A stretch of 64,000 nucleotides of DNA from NCBI GenBank assembly GCA_003483745.1, contig DMYD01000054.1:9491-73490 (forward strand), in the 5' to 3' direction. The DNA comes from Roseburia sp. (GTDB lineage: Bacteria; Bacillota; Clostridia; Lachnospirales; Lachnospiraceae). A program made the translations under genes and the position numbers. Below are positions 26,233 through 34,406 of the stretch, one piece after another; positions within the stretch are counted from its first letter, which is position 1, and every line of letters starts with the position of its first letter. The notes beneath the pieces are model-generated. The model saw only the letters and a list, made by a program, of their open reading frames with translations. It was not told the DNA's origin and ran no database searches.

Positions 26233-28023
26233 ATGGACCCTTTTTTGATGAATAGTTTTTCAAGAGAACAGATGGAATATATCGTGGAATTGTTTAATCC
26301 GTGTATGGATGATTATCTGTATGTGTTTGATCTGCAGAAAGACTGCTATAAGATCTCAAAACATGCGACAGAGCGTTTCATTTTACCGGGGGATAATTTT
26401 GATGATGCGGCAAAAGCACATCATACATTTGTATATTCGGAAGACCAGCCCCGTCTGGATGAAGAATTCCGCCGCATTATGAACGGAGAAGTTGTCTTTC
26501 ATAACATGCATTATCGCTGGCTGGATTGCAAAGGACAGCCGGTCTGGATCAACTGTAGAGGGCGTGTATTAAATGATGCGGACGGAAAACCGCATTTTCT
26601 GGTTGGATGTATCAATGAGATCGGTCAGAAACAGAAGGCAGACAATGTCAGCGGACTGCTTGGTGAATCAAGTCTTTCCGCCTATGTGGAACAGTTTGAG
26701 GATGGATTGCCGGCTGGATTTATCCTTCGTATTGGAATCGATGATTTTCGTGACATCAACGGCGACTTTGGAATGGAGTATGGAGATTATATCTTAAAGA
26801 ATACGGCAGACTGTATTGGTGCAAATATCAAGCCATGGCAGAAGTTATACCGTATACTGGCGGATGAATTTATTGTTGTTGATTTTTCAGGTGGCGATAT
26901 GGAGGCTGCAACAGAACTTTATAAAAATATCCGTAAGAGTCTGGATGTGTTTATCGAAGAAAATGGGTATAAATCTGTGTTTACCATTTCTGCGGGGGCA
27001 GTCGATACGGCAAAAACATCAGGAACCTATGAAAATATTATGAGACTGTCAGAGTATGCCTTAAATACGGCAAAAGATCTTGGAAAGAACCGATGTTATA
27101 TATTTATGCAGAAGGAATATGACACTTTTTTGCGGAAGAAGCAGATCACACGCCAGCTGCATCATGCGGTAAATCATGGATTTGAAGGGTTTGAGACTTA
27201 TTATCAGCCAATCGTGGATACAAAGACACGCCGGCTGGTTGGTGCGGAGGCACTGATGCGTTTTTCCATGCCAAAGAGATGTGAGGAGGGGGAAACGAAA
27301 AAAGAAGCAGTGTGTGTGGATGGTCATGATGCAAATGAGATAGTACAGTGGGAGCGCATTTCACCGGTTGAGTTTATTCCTCTGTTAGAGGAGACCGGTC
27401 TGATCATTCCGGCAGGAAAATGGATGCTGCATCAGGCGATCTCAACCTGCAGCAGATGGCAGAAGTATATTCCGGATTTCCGCATCAATATCAATCTTTC
27501 CTATGTGCAGGTCATGAAGAGCCGTGTACTGACAGAGATACTGACGGCGCTGCGTCTGTATGGACTCGAACCTTCCGCAGTGGGAATCGAGCTGACGGAG
27601 AGTGGTTATCTGGATACCAATACACATTTTCAGAAGCTGTGGGACGGATTAAAGAAAAACGGAGTACTTGTCATTTTAGATGACTTTGGAACCGGTTATT
27701 CCAATCTGCACTGTCTTGGTGATTTAAGACCGAATTATATTAAGATTGACCGTTCTTTCACGTTAAAAGCGTTGAATAATCAGTATGAACATGATCTGAT
27801 GACACAGATTATCTCAATGACACACAAACTTGATCTGACAATCTGTGTCGAGGGAATTGAAACAGAGAGTGAGTTTGAAAAGATATCAGAATTAGAACCG
27901 GATTATATCCAGGGATTTCTGTTTGGCAAACCGCAGCCTGCAGAAGAGTTCTACGAGAATCTCATCAAGCCTGCGATTGCCGCTTGCGGTACTCACGAGG
28001 TGTCTGCCCAAAGCGTTTCTTAA
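26233..28023 (+). CDS. PAS-GGDEF-EAL protein, probable c-di-GMP phosphodiesterase
   Basis: A ~596-residue cytoplasmic protein with an N-terminal PAS-like domain (~15-135), a degenerate GGDEF domain (~145-295; the active-site motif reads LADEF) and an EAL domain (~310-580). The EAL part keeps the expected catalytic residues: GAEALMRF, NINLS, IELTES, ILDDFGTGYSNL, KIDRSF, CVEGIE and YIQGFLFGKP. It is therefore predicted to degrade c-di-GMP, with the GGDEF part perhaps sensing GTP. ATG 26233 is chosen because GGAG lies six bases upstream. Its 3' end overlaps the convergent AraC gene by 59 bases. Confidence 0.9.
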   Translation: MDPFLMNSFSREQMEYIVELFNPCMDDYLYVFDLQKDCYKISKHATERFILPGDNFDDAAKAHHTFVYSEDQPRLDEEFRRIMNGEVVFHNMHYRWLDCKGQPVWINCRGRVLNDADGKPHFLVGCINEIGQKQKADNVSGLLGESSLSAYVEQFEDGLPAGFILRIGIDDFRDINGDFGMEYGDYILKNTADCIGANIKPWQKLYRILADEFIVVDFSGGDMEAATELYKNIRKSLDVFIEENGYKSVFTISAGAVDTAKTSGTYENIMRLSEYALNTAKDLGKNRCYIFMQKEYDTFLRKKQITRQLHHAVNHGFEGFETYYQPIVDTKTRRLVGAEALMRFSMPKRCEEGETKKEAVCVDGHDANEIVQWERISPVEFIPLLEETGLIIPAGKWMLHQAISTCSRWQKYIPDFRININLSYVQVMKSRVLTEILTALRLYGLEPSAVGIELTESGYLDTNTHFQKLWDGLKKNGVLVILDDFGTGYSNLHCLGDLRPNYIKIDRSFTLKALNNQYEHDLMTQIISMTHKLDLTICVEGIETESEFEKISELEPDYIQGFLFGKPQPAEEFYENLIKPAIAACGTHEVSAQSVS

Positions 28024-28852
28024 AAATACGGTTAAAATAAGAAAGATTTTCAAATCCGACTTCCGATGCGATCGCAAGGATTGAGGAGTCGGATGAGATC
28101 AGGAGTCTCGATGCCATGGTGAGCCTGTATTCGTTGAGATAATCGACGAAAGAGGTTCCCATGGTATTTTTAAAATATTTCATAAAATGGGACTGACTAA
28201 GCCCTACTTCGGTTGCAATGTCTTCAATCGTGATTTTTTCCATATAATTGTTTTCCACATATTTTAAAATCATTTTCATTTTTTCTAAAGATTTGCTCCG
28301 GTCTTTTCCGGCAAGCTCTTTTGTACTGCACTTATGAAACAGGATGTAAAACAGCAGAAAAAGCTGCCCTTTGATAAAGAGCTGATAACCGGACGGATAA
28401 GTTTTACAGATATCATCGTTCGCATCAATGCAGGCTGCAATCTCTGTATAATGCGGACTGTCCGGTGTATATAAAAGTGGCAGTGAAACATTACCGGACA
28501 GCAGAGGAACCAGATAGTCCGTGTTGCAGGTATCTGTTTTCTTGGAGATCAGCATATTTGGATGAAAAATGATATTTTCGTACTCCATGGATTCGGATTC
28601 GAACTGACCGATCGAGTGAAGCTGTCCCGGAAGGATCAGTGCGATATCCCCGGCTGTTACCGTGTGTTGGGCAAAGTCAACTGTTATGGTACCTTTTCCC
28701 TTTTTTATATAGATAATTTCCATTTCATCGTGCCAGTGCATTGGCACATACCCGAAATCCAGTGGAATCGAGCACAGATAAGTGATGTAAGGGAATAGAG
28801 GATCGCCGTGTAAAATTTTTTCCTGATAATTTTCGTATTCTAAAATATTCAT
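27965..28852 (-). CDS. AraC-family regulator with cupin sensor domain
   Basis: A 295-residue regulator. The N-terminal cupin-like domain (~20-110, with MHWHDEMEIIYIKKGKGTI) probably binds a sugar. The C-terminal double helix-turn-helix (~193-292) carries IATEVGLSQSHFMKYFKNTMGTSFVDYLNEYR and the family ending GFENLSYFNRIFKKRFGQTPREYRK. It diverges from the glycogen phosphorylase gene across a 186-base gap that contains two direct repeats, so it may regulate that gene and itself. Confidence 0.9.
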   Translation of the reverse strand: MNILEYENYQEKILHGDPLFPYITYLCSIPLDFGYVPMHWHDEMEIIYIKKGKGTITVDFAQHTVTAGDIALILPGQLHSIGQFESESMEYENIIFHPNMLISKKTDTCNTDYLVPLLSGNVSLPLLYTPDSPHYTEIAACIDANDDICKTYPSGYQLFIKGQLFLLFYILFHKCSTKELAGKDRSKSLEKMKMILKYVENNYMEKITIEDIATEVGLSQSHFMKYFKNTMGTSFVDYLNEYRLTMASRLLISSDSSILAIASEVGFENLSYFNRIFKKRFGQTPREYRKRQSQA

Positions 28853-28923
28853 GATGATAGGATTGTACCACTTTTTGAGCCAATATTACAAGAAAAAAAT
28901 AAATGCGGAAACTATAATAACAT

Positions 28924-28988
28924 CATAAACAATGATTTTGCGAAAAAAAGCGAAATCAGGACAACAGGAACATGCATAAACAATGATT
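28924..28988. promoter_or_regulatory. Direct repeats between the AraC and glgP genes
   Basis: CATAAACAATGATT occurs at 28924-28937 and again at 28975-28988, 51 bases apart, or about five helical turns. A TATAAT at 28913-28918 has no good -35, as is common for activated promoters. The repeats are candidate binding sites for the adjacent AraC regulator; this is inference. Confidence 0.55.
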
Positions 28989-29038
28989 GGGGAACATAAT
29001 GAAAACAGCGCTAAGGGCGCGGAAACATGGAGGAAAAC

Positions 29039-31291
29039 ATGAAATTACAGGAAATCGTATCAAACAGATGTGGCAAAGAGATTTCACAGTGCACAAACGA
29101 GGAACTTTACTATGCGCTGCTTGAGATGACAAAAGGAATGGCAGAAGAAAAAGTCAGCAATCAGGGAAAACGTAAATTATATTATATTTCCGCTGAGTTT
29201 CTGATTGGTAAATTATTATCCAACAATTTAATCAACCTTGGCATTTATGAGGATGTAAAAAAACTTTTAGCAGACAACGGCAAGAGCCTTGCAGAGATCG
29301 AAGAGGTCGAGCCGGAGCCGTCATTAGGAAACGGTGGACTTGGACGTCTTGCTGCATGCTTCCTTGATTCTATCGCAAGTCTTGGCTTAAATGGTGATGG
29401 CGTTGGTTTAAATTACCATTACGGATTATTCAAACAGGTATTCAAAAACAACCTGCAGAATGAGACACCAAACCCATGGATCGAAAAAGAGAGCTGGCTG
29501 ACAAAAACAGATGTTACTTATCCGATCCAGTTTGGCGGTTTTACATTACAGTCCAGATTATATGATATCGATGTGATCGGTTATGAGAACCGTACCACAA
29601 AACTTCATTTATTTGATGTAGAGACCGTAGATGAGAGCCTGGTTGGAAACGGCATTGATTTTGATAAAGAGGATATTGCAAAGAATTTAACATTATTCTT
29701 ATATCCGGATGACTCCGATGATAAGGGCAGAATCCTTCGTGTATATCAGCAGTATTTCATGGTCAGCAATGCAGCACGCCTGATCATTGATGAGACACTT
29801 GCAAGAGGTGGGGATCTTCACAAATTAAACGAGTATGCAGTGATCCAGATCAACGATACACATCCAAGTATGGTAATTCCGGAGATGATCCGTCTGTTGA
29901 TGGAGCGCGGTATCTTAATGGATGAAGCGATCGACATCGTATCTAAGACCTGTGCATACACAAACCACACGATCTTAGCAGAAGCTCTTGAAAAGTGGCC
30001 GATTCATTTCTTAGAGAAAGCTGTTCCACAGTTACTGCCGATCATTTATGAGTTAAACAGCCGTGTTACAAAGAAATATGATGATAAATCCGTAGCAATC
30101 ATCGATGATGAAAAACGTGTCCATATGGCACATATGGATATCCATTACGGATACAGTGTCAACGGTGTTGCTTACCTGCACACAGAGATCTTAAAGAATA
30201 CAGAGTTAAATAACTTCTATAAGATTTATCCGGAGAAGTTCAATAATAAGACAAACGGTATTACATTCCGCCGCTGGTTATTACACTGCGATCCGGAGAT
30301 GACTGAATTTATCACATCCTTAATCGGACCTGGATTTAAGAAAAATGCAGAAGAGTTAGAAAAACTCGGCGCATATGTAAATGATGAGGAAGTATTGAAG
30401 AAACTTCTTGCAGTAAAAGGCGCAAGAAAGACAGAGTTAAAGAATTATCTTGCAAAAACACAGGGCATCGAGTTAGATGACAACTCCATCTACGATATCC
30501 AGATCAAAAGATTACATGAGTACAAGAGACAGCAGATGAATGCTCTCTATGTGATCCACAAGTATTTCGAGATCAAAGCAGGAAAGAAACCGGCACGTCC
30601 GATTACGGTCATTTTCGGTGCAAAAGCAGCTCCGGCATATATCATTGCAAAGGACATCATTCATCTGATCCTCTGCTTACAGGAACTGATCGCAAATGAT
30701 CCGGAAGTTGCACCATACTTAAAAGTAGTGATGGTAGAAAACTACAATGTAACATTAGCTGAGAAACTGATCCCGGCAGCAGATATCCATGAGCAGATCT
30801 CTTTAGCTTCCAAAGAGGCAAGTGGAACATCCAACATGAAATTTATGTTAAACGGTGCTGTTGCGATTGGAACCATGGATGGAGCAAATGTTGAGATGCA
30901 TCAGTTCGTTGGTGATGACAACATTTATATCTTCGGTGAGTCTTCTGAAGAAGTTATCAAACACTACGAGAAAGCAGATTACGTTTCCAGAAGCTACTAC
31001 GAGAACGATGCAAACATCAAACGTGCGATCGATTTCATCGTAAGTGACCAGATGAAAGCTGTTGGATGTGCAGAGAACTTAGAGCGTCTTTACAATGAAC
31101 TGTTAAACAAAGACTGGTTCATGACACTTCCGGATTTTGAGGAGTACGTTGCAACCAAAGAGCGTATCTACGCTGATTATGAGGACCGCATGGCATGGGC
31201 TAAGAAGATGCTTGTCAACATCAGCAAGGCAGGATTCTTCTCATCAGACCGTACGATTGCACAGTACAACGAGGATATCTGGCATCTGTAA
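29039..31291 (+). CDS. glgP: Glycogen/starch/alpha-glucan phosphorylase
   Basis: A ~750-residue GT35 enzyme that releases glucose-1-phosphate from alpha-glucans using pyridoxal phosphate. LGNGGLGRLAACFLDS (~98-113) and the cofactor-lysine region EASGTSNMKFMLNGA (~598-612) are diagnostic. It is about 50-90 residues shorter than the animal and E. coli enzymes, mainly at the N terminus, as in other Lachnospiraceae. ATG 29039 follows GGAGG at five bases; the ATG at 29027 overlaps that site. It ends in a run of 19-bp palindromic repeats, then a terminator. Confidence 0.96.
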   Translation: MKLQEIVSNRCGKEISQCTNEELYYALLEMTKGMAEEKVSNQGKRKLYYISAEFLIGKLLSNNLINLGIYEDVKKLLADNGKSLAEIEEVEPEPSLGNGGLGRLAACFLDSIASLGLNGDGVGLNYHYGLFKQVFKNNLQNETPNPWIEKESWLTKTDVTYPIQFGGFTLQSRLYDIDVIGYENRTTKLHLFDVETVDESLVGNGIDFDKEDIAKNLTLFLYPDDSDDKGRILRVYQQYFMVSNAARLIIDETLARGGDLHKLNEYAVIQINDTHPSMVIPEMIRLLMERGILMDEAIDIVSKTCAYTNHTILAEALEKWPIHFLEKAVPQLLPIIYELNSRVTKKYDDKSVAIIDDEKRVHMAHMDIHYGYSVNGVAYLHTEILKNTELNNFYKIYPEKFNNKTNGITFRRWLLHCDPEMTEFITSLIGPGFKKNAEELEKLGAYVNDEEVLKKLLAVKGARKTELKNYLAKTQGIELDDNSIYDIQIKRLHEYKRQQMNALYVIHKYFEIKAGKKPARPITVIFGAKAAPAYIIAKDIIHLILCLQELIANDPEVAPYLKVVMVENYNVTLAEKLIPAADIHEQISLASKEASGTSNMKFMLNGAVAIGTMDGANVEMHQFVGDDNIYIFGESSEEVIKHYEKADYVSRSYYENDANIKRAIDFIVSDQMKAVGCAENLERLYNELLNKDWFMTLPDFEEYVATKERIYADYEDRMAWAKKMLVNISKAGFFSSDRTIAQYNEDIWHL

Positions 31292-31338
31292 GATGCCGTG
31301 CATCTTGTAAGATGCCATGCATCTTGTAAGATGTTGTG
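31288..31338 (+). repeat. 19-bp palindromic tandem repeats at the glgP stop
   Basis: The unit GTAAGATGCCRTGCATCTT occurs in two full copies and one partial copy, beginning within the last codons and stop of glgP. Each unit contains AAGATGC...GCATCTT, so it can form a 7-bp hairpin. Confidence 0.85.
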
Positions 31339-31370
31339 TGCCTGAAAATTGAATTATGGATTCTTTCTGA

Positions 31371-31413
31371 AAGGGACTGCAAATCTGAGAATGGTTTTGC
31401 AGTCCCTTTTTTT
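31371..31413 (+). terminator. glgP terminator
   Basis: AAGGGACTGCAAA pairs with TTTGCAGTCCCTT around an 11-14-base loop and is followed by seven Ts. Confidence 0.92.
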
Positions 31414-31497
31414 ATGTCAAAATGTGTCTAAAATTAGTCAATGCGATTTGGAACAGAATCTGTTTTCACCCATTTTTATTACCTTGTAAAGAATATC

Positions 31498-31547
31498 TTG
31501 ACATATATATAGACTATCTATATAATATAAATACATAGACAGTCTAT
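31498..31547 (+). promoter_or_regulatory. padR promoter with two palindromic operators
   Basis: A full-consensus promoter: TTGACA at 31498-31503, a 17-base spacer and TATAAT at 31521-31526. A perfect palindrome TATATAGA-CTA-TCTATATA (31506-31524) overlaps the spacer and -10. A second, ATAGAC-A-GTCTAT (31535-31547), lies at the start site. A promoter this strong with such operators suggests tight repression, most simply by the PadR protein it encodes. Confidence 0.85.
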
Positions 31548-31594
31548 ATATAAGAGGGAAAATTATAGGAATACAACAGGTAAGGAGGATTCAC

Positions 31595-31936
31595 ATGTTA
31601 AACAAATCACTGATTCAGGGCAGTCTTTCTATGCTGATCTTGCGTCTTTTAGATGAGAAAGATATGTATGGCTACGAGATGATCGAAACACTCCGCAGCA
31701 GGTCTGAAAATGTATTTGAGTTAAAAGCGGGCTCACTTTATCCGCTTTTACATACGTTAGAGGCAAATCATTTAGTCACTGCATACGAGGATGATGCGAG
31801 TGGAAAAGTGCGCAAATATTATCATATCACCGGAGAGGGAAAACGTATTTTAAAAGAGAAAAAGGAAGAATGGAAAACATATGCCGCAGCAGTTACCAAT
31901 GTGTTGTCAAGCAAGGTGGTGGAGGCATGTGTCTAA
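31595..31936 (+). CDS. PadR-family transcriptional regulator
   Basis: A 113-residue winged-helix repressor. Motifs typical of the family are LIQGSLSMLILRLLDEKDMYGYEMIETL (~5-32) and ELKAGSLYPLLHTLEANHLV (~43-62), plus the wing RKYYHIT. It lies 82 bases upstream of a membrane protein with a HAAS-type prefix, a common PadR partner arrangement. Autoregulation is inferred from the operators upstream. Confidence 0.94.
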   Translation: MLNKSLIQGSLSMLILRLLDEKDMYGYEMIETLRSRSENVFELKAGSLYPLLHTLEANHLVTAYEDDASGKVRKYYHITGEGKRILKEKKEEWKTYAAAVTNVLSSKVVEACV

Positions 31937-32018
31937 TGGCATTGGGACGGTGCGAAAAAGGGCAGGAAGATACCGGAAAAATTGCGAAAGTGGTAGAAAA
32001 GATCAGGAGGGGAAGAAG

Positions 32019-33329
32019 TTGACGGAATACACAGAATATATGGAAACGTTGAAAGAACAGATTCAAAACAAGCGTGCGAGAGTGCTTGTGGAAGAAGAAA
32101 TCCGGGGACACATTGAGGAACAGGAAAAGGAGTATTTAGCAGAAGGCATGGAGGAAGAGGAAGCAAAAAGAGAAGCTGTGCGGCAGATGGGAGATCCGGT
32201 GGAGACAGGCTGTGCCTTAAACCGGATACATAGACCGGCATTTCCGTGGAAATTATTTGCGCTGGCGGTATTTCTGACCGGGGCGTCCATGTTGATATCT
32301 CTGATTATTTCTGCGAAAGCAAATGAAGGAGCAGTACAGGCAGAGCAGGTTGGTTCACTGCTTGTGGTCAATGCTGTCAGCTTCGCAATGATTTTTGTAA
32401 TCATGTACGTTGATTACACATGGCTGTTTTTACATATCCGCGCAGTATATACCTTGTACATGATCTGCCTGTGTCTGGTGTGGTCAGGCGATATCATTGG
32501 AAACTATCAGACATCGCTGTTGGCATGTTACAGCGTGCAGGCACTGCTTCCGGTTCTCTTTGCGGGAATGATGTATCGGTACCGGGGAAAGGGAGTGCAA
32601 GGCATTTTAAAATCGGTTGCCTGGATCATTATCCCGTTTATGGTATTATCATTTGTTTCGCTGCCGATAAGTAATGGGGCGGTTGTAGAAAATGCAGTGG
32701 TATGTTTGTTTTTGCTTATAGCAGCAGTGCTTCGTGGGATATTTGGAAACGAAAAGAAAAAATATCTTACAGGACTGGCATTACTTGTGACGTGTATTTT
32801 AGGTGTTGTAGCAGTTTTTTTTCATCAGTTTCTGACAGGCGGTTATGTGTTGGCAAGACTTACACATACGGGGCAATTTGGATATCAGAACAAAATGATA
32901 GTGGATGCAGTCCAAGAGTATAGTCTGTTTGGAAACAGGACATTTCTGATGTATGGTACAAGGCAGGATGGAGAATATTTACTTGGAAATATATTTTCTT
33001 ATTTTGGTATCATAGCAGGAATTCTGGTTGTGGCAGCTTTTGTATGGTTTTTGATCCATGCGTTCCGGGAGTCTCTCATGCAGAGCAACCGGATGGGATT
33101 TCTGCTGGGAATGGCGTGCAGTATTGGGTTGGCCGTGCGCGTGCTGGTAATTTATATTATGGTAAATTTTGGATATGGCGTGATCTATACCGTGGCAGTT
33201 CCGTTTTTTTCCACAAATGTGATCTTAGCGGCGGTCAATGGGATCTATGTCGGGTTGCTATTTTGTGTGCTGCGGAATAAAATGATATTAAAAGAGCCGC
33301 ACATGGAAAAGAAAAAAGTGACGGTTTAA
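32019..33329 (+). CDS. FtsW/RodA/SpoVE-like membrane protein with HAAS-type prefix
   Basis: A ~436-residue protein. The first ~65 residues form a soluble helical prefix (TEYMETLKEQIQNKRARVL; EEEIRGHIEEQ; AKREAVRQMGDP) of the permease-prefix/HAAS type usually found with PadR. The rest has about ten membrane helices whose C-terminal part resembles SEDS proteins (FtsW/RodA). The position that should hold the catalytic Asp of SEDS glycosyltransferases appears to read Glu in DGEYLLGNIFSYFG, so activity is uncertain. TTG 32019 is chosen because AGGAGGGG lies just upstream; no ATG before residue 8 fits. Confidence 0.7.
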   Translation: MTEYTEYMETLKEQIQNKRARVLVEEEIRGHIEEQEKEYLAEGMEEEEAKREAVRQMGDPVETGCALNRIHRPAFPWKLFALAVFLTGASMLISLIISAKANEGAVQAEQVGSLLVVNAVSFAMIFVIMYVDYTWLFLHIRAVYTLYMICLCLVWSGDIIGNYQTSLLACYSVQALLPVLFAGMMYRYRGKGVQGILKSVAWIIIPFMVLSFVSLPISNGAVVENAVVCLFLLIAAVLRGIFGNEKKKYLTGLALLVTCILGVVAVFFHQFLTGGYVLARLTHTGQFGYQNKMIVDAVQEYSLFGNRTFLMYGTRQDGEYLLGNIFSYFGIIAGILVVAAFVWFLIHAFRESLMQSNRMGFLLGMACSIGLAVRVLVIYIMVNFGYGVIYTVAVPFFSTNVILAAVNGIYVGLLFCVLRNKMILKEPHMEKKKVTV

Positions 33330-33356
33330 GCGGCAGAAAGAAAGGGTTTATCCGGT

Positions 33357-34352
33357 ATGAATTACATTGATATGCACTGTGATACACTTGCAAAGGTGGT
33401 GGCACAGGGAAAAAAGACGGCAAAGGAACTGAAAGGTACGATGGTGGATGCGAAAAGATTGCAGCAGTGTGGTGCAAAGGCACAGTTTTTTGCCATGTTT
33501 TTACAGCAGAAAAGAGAAGAAAACTGGAGTAATCCGGGACAGGATTCTTTTTGGTATACGGATGCAGAAATAAAAAAACAGATGCAGGATATGTACAGTG
33601 TATACCAGAATACCATGGAGATATGTTCGGATATCATTGCACCGGCTTATAGTTATGAAGATCTGAAGCGCAACTGGCAGCAGAAAAAAGTTTCCGCCTT
33701 TCTGACGGTTGAAAACGGATGTGTTGTGGATGGAAAAATGGAACGGCTTGAGCAGCTTTATCAGATGGGAGTCAGACTGGTCACACTGACATGGAACGAT
33801 GATAACTGTTTTGGACATCCGCATGCCAAAGAGGCAGAACGGATGAAACTTGGACTGACACCGTTTGGCAGGGAGGCTGTCACATATATGACGGAGTTAG
33901 GGATTCTTGTGGATGTTTCTCATTTGTCGGATGGCGGGTTTTATGATGTGGCAAAGCTTGTGCGGGGACCGTTTGTGGCATCCCACTCAAACTGCCGTGC
34001 GCTTTCTCCTGCAACGAGAAACCTGACAGATGATATGATACGGGTGTTAGCGGAACATGGCGGTGTGGCAGGACTGAATTTTTATCCACCATTTTTAAAT
34101 GCAGATTCTGTGGATAAAGAAAGCCGTATCGAAACAATGTGTGAACATGTCAGACACATGATCAATGTCGGAGGAATCGAGTGCGTTGGTATTGGCACGG
34201 ATTTTGATGGAATCGAAGGAAAATTTGAAATTGCAGACTGCACGGAGATGGAAAAACTATTTGATGCATTGCAAAAAGGAGGATTGAGCGGGGATGCGAT
34301 TGAAAAGATCGCACACGAAAATGTGGAGCGTGTGATTCAATTCTGTTGTTGA
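33357..34352 (+). CDS. Membrane dipeptidase (peptidase family M19)
   Basis: A 331-residue zinc dipeptidase of the renal-dipeptidase family. The metal ligands are HCD in YIDMHCDTL (~4-12), the Glu of VENG (~117-120), His in VDVSHLSDGGF (~186), His in VASHSNCRAL (~207-216) and the Asp of GIGTDFDGI (~277-285). There is no signal peptide. It starts 27 bases after the FtsW-like gene behind AAAGGG and may be co-transcribed. Confidence 0.93.
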   Translation: MNYIDMHCDTLAKVVAQGKKTAKELKGTMVDAKRLQQCGAKAQFFAMFLQQKREENWSNPGQDSFWYTDAEIKKQMQDMYSVYQNTMEICSDIIAPAYSYEDLKRNWQQKKVSAFLTVENGCVVDGKMERLEQLYQMGVRLVTLTWNDDNCFGHPHAKEAERMKLGLTPFGREAVTYMTELGILVDVSHLSDGGFYDVAKLVRGPFVASHSNCRALSPATRNLTDDMIRVLAEHGGVAGLNFYPPFLNADSVDKESRIETMCEHVRHMINVGGIECVGIGTDFDGIEGKFEIADCTEMEKLFDALQKGGLSGDAIEKIAHENVERVIQFCC

Positions 34353-34406
34353 AAAAAGGCTGATTTGGAAGTATATTAAGGTTATAAGACAGATGGAGGT
34401 ATGAGT

